In this document: one piece after another, positions 54,883 through 64,000 of the stretch | Position numbering within the stretch: position 1 is the first letter of the stretch | Layout: every line of letters starts with the position of its first letter | Source: Kribbella antiqua | GTDB taxonomy: Bacteria > Actinomycetota > Actinomycetes > Propionibacteriales > Kribbellaceae | Length of the DNA stretch: 64,000 nucleotides | Assembly (NCBI RefSeq): GCF_004345665.1 | Contig: NZ_SLWR01000002.1 | Location: 702,253 to 766,252 of the forward strand | Direction: 5' to 3' | Notes under the pieces: generated by a model | What the model was told of the DNA's origin: nothing | Databases searched by the model: none | Seen by the model: only the letters and a program-made list of their open reading frames with translations | Program-made: the position numbers and the translations under genes

Positions 54883-56364
54883 ATGAGTACACCAACGCTG
54901 GGGGTGCCGATGGGGAACAGCCCTGGACAGACGGCGACGCTGGACCGGGAGCTGTGGGACCGGCTCCGGTCCGCCGACGAGCCGGCCCTCGCAGAGCTGT
55001 TCCACCGGCACAGTGACGCCGTCTACAACTTCGCCTTCCGCCGTACGGCGTCCTGGTCGGCGGCGGAGGACGTCGTACAGGCGACCTTCACCGCGGTCTG
55101 GCGGCGCGCCCGCGCGGGCCAGATCGACCCGCTGGCGCTCGACTCCGCCCGGCCACTGCTGCTGGTGATGGCCGGGCACGAATGCAGCAACGTACTGCGC
55201 TCGTCCCGGCGGCAGACAGCGCTGCGGGACCGGATCGAGCTGCTCGAGCTCGGCAGTACGCCCGACCACTCCGCCACCACCGCGGCGAAGGTGGATGACG
55301 AACGCGCGATGAGCGAAATCCGCCGCGTGCTCGGCAAGCTGTCCGCGAAACAACGCGAGGTGGTCGAGCTCGTCGTCTGGTCGGAGTGCTCGATGGCCGA
55401 GGCGGCGCGGGCGCTCGGCGTACCCGAAGGAACCGTCAAGTCCCGGCTGGCTCGAGCGCGCGCGAGCCTCGCCGGCCTCCTCGCCCCGGCCCGGCGCCAC
55501 CGCGGCTGGCTCGTGCCGGCCGGCGCGGCCGCGTCCATCGCCCTCGTCGCGAGTGGCGTGCTGTTCGCGGCGAACAACCACCAGAAGTCCCAGCCCGGCC
55601 CGGCCACCACGCCATCACCGAGCACACCGACTTCGAGCACACCGACATCGAGCACGGCGAAGGCACCGACGTTGCCGGACGTCCACATCAACCTCGGCCC
55701 GCTCACCGCCGCGCAGAAGGCCGCCGCCGCAAAGACCTGCGTCGACGCGATGGAGAACCACAACGCCGCGATCGACGTCGGGCACGGCCTGAAGGTGATG
55801 AGCTGGGGCATCGGCGGGCCGAGCACAACGGTCGCGTTCAGCGCTGCTCCGCAAGGATTGCGCTACGGCTGCGAAGGCAACGGCAAGGCGATGCAACAGA
55901 CGGTCGTCGGAGGCGACCCGGCTGCCGCGGCCAGGGAGAAGACCGTGATCAACCCGCCGGACGCGACTCACCCGGCCGCGCCCACCGAAGGCATCGCGGC
56001 GTACGCCTTCGTCGAGTTCGACCAGAAGCCGGATCTGCTGGCCAAGCAGCGCTGGTACCGGGTCGACGACCGCGTCGCGGCGATGCGGCAACGCTGGATC
56101 GTCCGCGGCAAGCCCGGTCCGTGGTACGTCGCCGAGGCCGCCGACGGATTGGTCTTCCTCCGGTCCTGGAACGAGTCGCCTCCGCTCAAGCTCGGTGAAG
56201 AAGTCCGGATCGAGACCCAGGTGCTCGACCACTTCGGCCGGCTCCTCGACGCCCCCGCCTCCCTGAAGGGCGGCGGGGGCCTCACCCTGAGCCCTGGCAC
56301 AACCCGCGTGGACCGCGGCAAGCTCGTCCAGCTCGGCGGCATGGTCGATCTCGACTTCCGCTAG
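54883..56364 (+). CDS. ECF sigma factor fused to a membrane segment and external domain
   Basis: The 493-residue product has sigma region 2 (about 35-75: FHRHSDAVYNFAFRRTASWS, AEDVVQATFTAVWRR) and region 4 (about 145-200: LGKLSAKQREVVELVVWSEC, AARALGVPEGTVKSRLARAR). One membrane segment follows at 209-230 (WLVPAGAAASIALVASGVLF), then a Pro/Ser/Thr linker and an external domain of about 240 residues with Cys pairs (KTCVDAMENHN, YGCEGNG). ECF factors with C-terminal membrane fusions are known groups in actinobacteria. Here the anti-sigma-like sensor appears built in. No separate anti-sigma gene is adjacent. The stop forms a CTAG shared with the convergent oxidoreductase. Confidence 0.88.
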   Translation: MSTPTLGVPMGNSPGQTATLDRELWDRLRSADEPALAELFHRHSDAVYNFAFRRTASWSAAEDVVQATFTAVWRRARAGQIDPLALDSARPLLLVMAGHECSNVLRSSRRQTALRDRIELLELGSTPDHSATTAAKVDDERAMSEIRRVLGKLSAKQREVVELVVWSECSMAEAARALGVPEGTVKSRLARARASLAGLLAPARRHRGWLVPAGAAASIALVASGVLFAANNHQKSQPGPATTPSPSTPTSSTPTSSTAKAPTLPDVHINLGPLTAAQKAAAAKTCVDAMENHNAAIDVGHGLKVMSWGIGGPSTTVAFSAAPQGLRYGCEGNGKAMQQTVVGGDPAAAAREKTVINPPDATHPAAPTEGIAAYAFVEFDQKPDLLAKQRWYRVDDRVAAMRQRWIVRGKPGPWYVAEAADGLVFLRSWNESPPLKLGEEVRIETQVLDHFGRLLDAPASLKGGGGLTLSPGTTRVDRGKLVQLGGMVDLDFR

Positions 56365-57455
56365 GTCGTGGAGCTCCAGGGTGCGCCCGGTCCGCCCATG
56401 CGGTGAGCGTACGGCGTGCCCTGGAGCAGCTCGCCTCGGCTGATGGGTTTGCCGGTAAAGGCGGAGGCGTAGATGGCGGCGGCCAGTTCGAGGGTGTTGC
56501 GGGCTTCAACCAACGGAACGGGTGCGGGCTCGCCAGAGGTGAGGGCGTCCAACACCGCAGCCAACTGAGCCGTGTGGCCGCTGGGGACATCTTCCAGATC
56601 GGCAGACCATGCCTCAGCGACTGCCTCGGTGCCGGGGGCCGGGGTGATCGTCCAGTCGTCGTTCGTGTAGCCGTAGAGGTGCTCGAGCTCGACCGTCGCG
56701 TTCTCGTAGTCGAAGCGGAGCTGCGAGGTTTCGCGCGGCGAGACCAGGGAGTTGACGACTGAGGCGACCGCGCCGTTCTCGAAGGTGACCAGAGCCATCG
56801 AGACATCCTCGGTCTTGGTCGGGCGGGCCTGCCGGGCGGCTATCGCGGTGACCTGCTGCCACGGGCCGAGGATCGACAGGAGCAGGTCGAACTGGTGGAT
56901 ACCGTGCCCCATCGTCGGCCCGCCGCCCTCGACCTCGAAGGTCCCGCGCCACGGCACCGCGAAGTACGCGTCGTCGCGGAACCACGTCGTGTTGCACAAG
57001 GCAACCAACGGCCGGCCGAGGACACCGTCCGCCGCCAGTTGACGCAAGCGCACCGCGCCGGAGCCGAAGCGGTGCTGGAAGACACAGACAACCTGAGCAG
57101 CGGACTTGCTCTCCGCGTCGAGCAGCGAGTCGAGCTCGTCCAGCGACAGCGTCGGCGGCTTCTCCACCAGTACGTCGACATCCGCCGCCAGGCACTCCGC
57201 GGCGAGCGGCACGTGCGAGCTCGGCGGCGTACACAGGTGAACCAGGTCGACGTCACCGGCGGCGAGGAGCTCGGCCAGGCTCGGGTACACCGCCGGGATG
57301 TCCCACTTGGCCGCGAACTCCTTCGCCCGGTCCAGGTCGACGTCAACGGCCGCCACCAACGAGGCGCGCTCCGGCAGGGAGGTCACCGCCTGCGCGTGGG
57401 CGTTGGCGATCCCGCCGGTGCCGACGATGGCGATCCGGTGCTTGCGGTCAGACAT
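56361..57455 (-). CDS. Gfo/Idh/MocA-family oxidoreductase
   Basis: The 364-residue NAD(P)-dependent sugar or inositol dehydrogenase-like enzyme has the Rossmann motif IAIVGTGGIANAHAQAV, the EKP motif DVLVEKPPTLSLDELD and a C-terminal alpha/beta domain (EGGGPTMGHGIHQFDLLLSI). ATG 57455 with AAAGGG upstream is the start; a longer frame lies over the solute-binding gene. It follows that gene by 10 bases, so the pair probably handles the same sugar, which cannot be named. Confidence 0.88.
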   Translation of the reverse strand: MSDRKHRIAIVGTGGIANAHAQAVTSLPERASLVAAVDVDLDRAKEFAAKWDIPAVYPSLAELLAAGDVDLVHLCTPPSSHVPLAAECLAADVDVLVEKPPTLSLDELDSLLDAESKSAAQVVCVFQHRFGSGAVRLRQLAADGVLGRPLVALCNTTWFRDDAYFAVPWRGTFEVEGGGPTMGHGIHQFDLLLSILGPWQQVTAIAARQARPTKTEDVSMALVTFENGAVASVVNSLVSPRETSQLRFDYENATVELEHLYGYTNDDWTITPAPGTEAVAEAWSADLEDVPSGHTAQLAAVLDALTSGEPAPVPLVEARNTLELAAAIYASAFTGKPISRGELLQGTPYAHRMGGPGAPWSSTT

Positions 57456-57465
57456 GCAGGCCCTT

Positions 57466-58752
57466 TCAGGAGGCTGAGTCGATCTCTTTCTGGAGTTCGG
57501 TGACGAAGGCGTTGGCGGCCTTGTCGGCGGGTTGCCGGCCGAAGAGCACGTCCTCGGCGTGCCGGCGAATGATGTCGTCGATCCCACTGCCACCGTTCGG
57601 CGTCACCCGCGGCGGGTCGGACACCTTGATCGCGCTGAGGTAGTCGGCCGCTTCCTTGTCGGTCGAGCCGAGTTTCGGCGTGATCGCCGCCAGTACCGAC
57701 TTGTTCGCCGGTACGCCGCGGTCGGTCAGCAAGATGTCGCCCGCCTCCTTGCTGTTCGCCAGGAAGTCCACGAACAAGGCCGCCTCGGCTGGGTGCTTGC
57801 TGCGCGACGAGATCGACCAGAACATCGACGGCTTGTAGTACGCACCAGGCGTCTGAGTCTGCGACTCCCCCGGGAGTTTGAGCAGCTTGAGGTGCTGACC
57901 ACTCGCCTTGGTCAGCGACGTCAGCTGTGTGTTCCACCAGAACCCGAGCGCGGCCGTGTTGGTCCCCGTCCCCGACTGGTCGAGGGTGGCGCTCGCCTGT
58001 TCGATCAGCAGGCCCGGCTTCGGGATGACACCGTCCTTCGACAGCTTGGCCCCCTGCTCGAAGAAGTCCTTGACGATCTCCGGCTTGACCACCACCTTGC
58101 CGGCCTGGTCGTAGATCGAGTTGCCCTGCTGCCGGGCGCGCAGGTTCAGCCCGCCGCCGTCCATTCCGTACGACTGCAGGCCGATCACCTTGCCACCGCT
58201 GGCCGCCGAGAACTTCGCGGCGGTCGCCCACAGGTCGTCCCAGGTCCACGTGTTGTCGTTCGGCAGCGGTACGCCGTACTTCGCGAAGAGGTCTGTGTTG
58301 GCGACGACCGAGAGCGACGCGAGTCCGACCGGGAGCGCGTACTGCTTGTCGTCGATCGAGCCCGTGGCCAAGGCCTTCGGATCGATCCCGTCGAGCTTGA
58401 GGTGCTCGCCTTGGGTCTTCAGATCGAGCAGGGCACCGCGGTCGGCGTACGACGCGAGATAGAGCTCGTCCATCTGGATGATGTCGGGGGCGTCGTTCGC
58501 GGCGACTGTGGTGGCGAGGGCGTCCCAGTAGCCGTTCCAGTCCTTGAACTCACCCTTGATGGTGATGTTCGGATGCTCCTTCTGGAACAGGTCGATCACC
58601 TGCTGAGTCCGCTGGTGCCGGGCGTCCGCGCCCCACCAGGTGAATCGCAAGGTCACGGGTTCCTTCGACAGTTCGGTCCCGCCCGACGATCCGCCCGAGC
58701 AGCCTGCCACGGCCAGGACTGTTGCGGCAGCCAGTGCTATCCAGCGACGCAT
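57466..58752 (-). CDS. ABC sugar transporter solute-binding lipoprotein (CUT1 type)
   Basis: The 428-residue product opens MRRWIALAAATVLAVAG with lipobox VAGC followed by SGGSSGG. The mature part matches family 1 extracellular solute-binding proteins (VTLRFTWWGADARHQRTQQV, ANDAPDIIQMDELYLASYAD, FWSISSRSKHPAEAALFVDF LANS). The partner permease and ATPase genes are not in the window, so the binding protein is separated from its transporter. A TGGAAAG-type LacI operator (58780-58795) lies just upstream of the start. Confidence 0.9.
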   Translation of the reverse strand: MRRWIALAAATVLAVAGCSGGSSGGTELSKEPVTLRFTWWGADARHQRTQQVIDLFQKEHPNITIKGEFKDWNGYWDALATTVAANDAPDIIQMDELYLASYADRGALLDLKTQGEHLKLDGIDPKALATGSIDDKQYALPVGLASLSVVANTDLFAKYGVPLPNDNTWTWDDLWATAAKFSAASGGKVIGLQSYGMDGGGLNLRARQQGNSIYDQAGKVVVKPEIVKDFFEQGAKLSKDGVIPKPGLLIEQASATLDQSGTGTNTAALGFWWNTQLTSLTKASGQHLKLLKLPGESQTQTPGAYYKPSMFWSISSRSKHPAEAALFVDFLANSKEAGDILLTDRGVPANKSVLAAITPKLGSTDKEAADYLSAIKVSDPPRVTPNGGSGIDDIIRRHAEDVLFGRQPADKAANAFVTELQKEIDSAS

Positions 58753-58779
58753 GCTTTTCTCCCCAGCTTCATGCCCATT

Positions 58780-58795
58780 TGGAAAGCCCTTTCCA
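58780..58795. promoter_or_regulatory. LacI-family operator upstream of the sugar-binding lipoprotein
   Basis: TGGAAAGCCCTTTCCA has perfect 7-base arms around CC and resembles the common actinobacterial LacI operator TGGAAAGCGCTTTCCA. A half-site GGGGGCTTTCCAG lies 20 bases further upstream. The gene is probably repressed unless its sugar is present. The regulator itself is not in the window. Confidence 0.75.
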
Positions 58796-58876
58796 TGATG
58801 CTCGCCAAGCATCCTTGGGGGCTTTCCAGCGAATGACAAGGGCCTGTCCGGCCGATGACCGGATCCGGCCAGGGGT

Positions 58877-61670
<2,794 letters not shown>

Positions 61671-61718
61671 GCCCCGATTCTTCCACGCGCCCGGCGGTCA
61701 GCCGACGGCGGTCTCACG

Positions 61719-61919
61719 TCAATGGCAGGTGGGGGTTTGGGGGAGGTCGGCGGTGCGGAGGGAGAGGACTGCGTCGAAGGTGCGGGCGAGGGGGGATTTG
61801 TCGCAGGAGTTGGCGGCTTGGGCGGACTGGGCGCCGGCGATCGCGGCGGTGGTGAGGGCCGCGGTGGCGAGGCCGGCGGCGGCAAGGCGGCCGGCGGTTC
61901 GGTGGAATGCGGGGGTCAT
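61719..61919 (-). CDS. Small secreted protein, unknown function
   Basis: The 66-residue product has a signal peptide (TAGRLAAAGLATAALTTAAI) ending in AQSAQA, and a mature part of about 30 residues (ANSCDKSPLARTFDAVLSLR, then TADLPQTPTCH) with two Cys. The ATG at 61919 follows AAAGGAG at good spacing. Similar tiny two-Cys exported proteins are common in actinobacteria. It lies between aroC and the divergent ADP-ribosylglycohydrolase. Confidence 0.7.
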   Translation of the reverse strand: MTPAFHRTAGRLAAAGLATAALTTAAIAGAQSAQAANSCDKSPLARTFDAVLSLRTADLPQTPTCH

Positions 61920-62031
61920 CGGGTGCTCCTTTCGTTCTACCAACGACGGTAGGAGCGGACGGCTTTGCGCGAACTGGCTCTGAGTCCCGTCTTGGGGTAG
62001 CGCTGGCACCACCATCGATAGGGTTCCTGGC

Positions 62032-63153
62032 ATGACTCGGGTGGAGCAGGAAGCGTGGCGGGCGCGGGTGCGCGGGTGTTTGCTGGGTGGGGCGATCGGG
62101 GACGCTTTGGGCGGGCCGGTGGAGTTCGAGGACAGCCCGACGATACTTGCGGCGCATCCCGATGGCGTCCGGAGTTTCGTCTCCGGATCGATTGGCTGGC
62201 CGCCGGGCACGATCACCGATGACACGCAGATGACGCTGTTCACGGTCGAGGGGCTGATCCGGGCCGGCGTGCGGACCGATCGCGGGCTCGGGTTCACGTT
62301 CGCCGTCGTACAGCATGCGTACGACCGCTGGCTGGACACGCAGACGCTCAACGGACCGAGTGGTGAGCGTGACGGCTGGCTACAGGCCGAGCAGTGGCTA
62401 TACGCGCGGCGGGCGCCAGGCACGACCTGTCTGAGCGCGCTCACCCAGGCGCGTCAGGGCAACGACAGGATCCCGCAGTTCGGTGCGCAGGCTGTCAACG
62501 ACTCGAAGGGTTGTGGCGGGGTGATGCGGGTGGCGCCGTTCGGGCTGCTGCCGGCGTGGCGTTGGTTCGACACCGAGTCGATCTTCGACGCGGCCGCTGA
62601 CGCCGCCGGCTACACCCACGGTCACCCGACCGGCAAGCTCGCCTCGGGTGCGCTGGCCGCGCTCATTCACAGGATTTGCGGCGGCGCCGAGCTCGACAAG
62701 GCTCTCGACGAGGTCGCGCTGATGCTTGCCCAGCGCCCCCATCACGAAGAGACCAGTACGGCGCTCTCACGCGCCCGGCAAGCTGCAGCCGCTGGGACTC
62801 ATTCGGTGCAGACGGTGGAGCAGCTGGGTGGTGGCTGGGTCGCTGAGGAGGCTCTTGCCATCGCTGTGTACGCCGCACTCGCCTGCCCCGCGCCAGAGCA
62901 GTTCCTGGACGCACTGGCGCTAGCAGTGACGCACTCTGGTGATAGCGACTCCACCGGCGCTATCTGCGGCAACATCCTGGGCGCCCTCCACGGTGAGACG
63001 GCTTTGCCCCCAGAGCTCGTCTTCACCGTCGAGGGCCGTCCTGTCATCCTCCAGCTCGCCGACGACTTCGCACTGGAGTTCACCCAGCCCGAGCGCCTGC
63101 ACGGCGACTACGGCCCCCACACCCCCTGGACCACCCGCTACCCCGGCTGGTAG
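62032..63153 (+). CDS. ADP-ribosylglycohydrolase family protein
   Basis: The 373-residue product removes ADP-ribose from proteins or small molecules, like DraG and ARH enzymes. Metal-binding acidic motifs are in place: GCLLGGAIGDALGGPVEFED, ITDDTQMTLFTVEGL and HSGDSDSTGAICGNILGALH. Other segments are AVNDSKGCGGVMRVAPFGLL and AAGYTHGHPTGKLASG. The target is unknown. It is next to the IS30-type transposase on the other strand. Confidence 0.92.
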   Translation: MTRVEQEAWRARVRGCLLGGAIGDALGGPVEFEDSPTILAAHPDGVRSFVSGSIGWPPGTITDDTQMTLFTVEGLIRAGVRTDRGLGFTFAVVQHAYDRWLDTQTLNGPSGERDGWLQAEQWLYARRAPGTTCLSALTQARQGNDRIPQFGAQAVNDSKGCGGVMRVAPFGLLPAWRWFDTESIFDAAADAAGYTHGHPTGKLASGALAALIHRICGGAELDKALDEVALMLAQRPHHEETSTALSRARQAAAAGTHSVQTVEQLGGGWVAEEALAIAVYAALACPAPEQFLDALALAVTHSGDSDSTGAICGNILGALHGETALPPELVFTVEGRPVILQLADDFALEFTQPERLHGDYGPHTPWTTRYPGW

Positions 63154-63231
63154 CCCCGGTCCACATTTGGTGGGTTCACCCACCAGCTTGTGGGTTCGCC
63201 GCCCGTATTCGGGCCGGGAACCCGGGCGGAT

Positions 63232-64000
63232 TCACGCGGTGGTTGCAACACCGGGTGGTTTTGACTGGTCGGATAGTAGCTTGTCGAGGGCTTCGGCGGG
63301 GGTGCGCCAGTGGAGGCGTTTGCGGGGCCGGTTGTTGAGTTCGGCGGCGACTTTGTCGAGGTAGCCGGGGCCCCAGCGGGACAGGTCTGTGCCCTTGGGG
63401 AAGTACTGGCGCAGCAGGCCGTTGGTGTTCTCGTTGGTGCCGCGTTGCCAGGGCGAGTGGGGATCGCAGAAGTAGATGTCCAGCCCGGTGGCGTCGGCGA
63501 TCCGGGCGTGGCTGGCCATCTCCTTGCCCTGGTCCCAGGTCAGGCTGCGGCGCAGCTGCTCGGGCAGCTCGGTCATCTTGTGGATCATCGCGGTCGCGAC
63601 GGTGTCCGCGGTGTGGTCGTCGCGCAGGTGGAGCAGCAGCACGAACCCGGTGGCCCGCTCGACCAGGGTGCCGATCGCCGAGCCGGACTCGGTCGACCCC
63701 AAGATCAGGTCGCCCTCCCAGTCACCAGGCACCGCGCGGTCCTCGACCTGTTTGGGCCGCTCGGCGATGTTGACCATGCCCGGGATCTGTCCCCGCCGCA
63801 CCCCCTCGACCCGACGCGGCTTGCGCAACCCCCGGCCGGTCCGAAGATGCTTGGTCAGCTCACGTTTCAGGGCGCCGCGGCCCTGCACGTACAGCGACTT
63901 GTAGATGGTCTCGTGTGACACCCACATCTCCGGATCGTCGGGGAAGTCCTCGCGCAGCCGGCCCGCGATCTGCTCGGGACTGTGATTCTCCTCCAGCCGG
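63232..64000 (-). mobile_element. IS30-family transposase, 5' end beyond the window
   Basis: The reading frame is open to the window edge; at least 256 residues are present. RLEENHSPEQIAGRLREDFP and MWVSHETIYKSLYVQG are IS30 N-terminal motifs. The DDE catalytic residues lie in VPGDWEGDLILGS, LTWDQGKEMASHARIAD and HSPWQRGTNENTNGLLRQYF. The C-terminus is complete (stop at 63232). The inverted repeat of the element should lie within 63154-63231, but it cannot be confirmed because the other end is outside. Confidence 0.93.

Noticed and set aside
54849..54884. ECF-type autoregulated promoter (GGAACC tandem) before the sigma-fusion gene
   Set aside because: The matching -10 would fall on the start codon, and the GGAACC bases encode the end of the HelD-type protein.
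63154..63231. Terminal inverted repeat of the IS30 element
   Set aside because: The other end is outside the window, so no pair can be demonstrated.

Overview
The window is high-GC actinobacterial chromosome. The gene content (mIHF, BldD with its operator, an Rv1382-type gene inside the pyr operon, type II dehydroquinase, DUF222/HNH protein) and heavy use of GTG starts point to Actinomycetia. The style recalls Propionibacteriales such as Kribbella, but that genus is an inference. No rRNA or tRNA gene and no CRISPR array was seen, and no gap between genes exceeds 300 bases.

Backbone. Most of the minus strand is an old actinobacterial housekeeping block. From right to left it reads aroC-aroK-aroB (61.7-58.9 kb), then efp-nusB (19.7-18.7 kb), then pyrR-pyrB-pyrC-orf-carA-carB-pyrD-pyrF (17.8-8.2 kb), then mihF-gmk-rpoZ-coaBC (4.1-1.5 kb), and the start of metK at the left edge. 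bldD sits on the plus strand between pyrR and nusB. The pyr genes overlap by a few bases and are preceded by a PyrR-type RNA loop. The bldD promoter carries a perfect BldD box.

Insertions. Three accessory stretches interrupt the block. (a) 4.2-8.0 kb: two paralogous lipoproteins, a divergent EamA/LysR pair and a frameshifted DUF4037 gene. (b) 19.8-58.8 kb: an island of about 39 kb. (c) 61.7-64.0 kb: a small secreted protein, an ADP-ribosylglycohydrolase and an IS30-type transposase cut by the window edge.

The main system, 23.8-51.5 kb, is a phage-tail-like extracellular contractile injection system (eCIS). The right arm (44.99-37.09 kb, minus strand) encodes a DUF4255 terminator/cap protein, an AAA+ ATPase, the sheath, a first tube protein, a zinc-ribbon tail-assembly-like protein, a very small DUF6760 protein, a 722-residue disordered repeat protein and a second tube protein. 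The left arm (31.80-25.15 kb, minus strand) encodes a LysM hub, a VgrG-like spike, a PAAR tip, a gp25 wedge, a J-like wedge, a tail-I-like protein and a membrane-anchored double zinc-ribbon protein. Between the arms, on the plus strand, lie a 923-residue SARP/AAA/TPR regulator and a DUF222-HNH nuclease-like gene. At the flanks sit a membrane-anchored Ig-like/coiled-coil protein (23.8 kb), a giant exported beta-propeller/ASH-repeat protein (45.1-50.8 kb) and a LuxR regulator with a degenerate receiver (50.8 kb). No capsid, portal, terminase, integrase or T6SS membrane-complex gene is present.

Rest of the island: a PCMT/FxLD-type methyltransferase; a MarR regulator with three operator copies before an EamA exporter; a deleted Rossmann gene; aroQ displaced from the other aro genes; a TetR regulator divergent from a HelD-type motor gene broken by one in-frame stop; an ECF sigma factor fused to a membrane segment and external domain; and a Gfo/Idh/MocA oxidoreductase next to a sugar-binding lipoprotein under a LacI-type operator.
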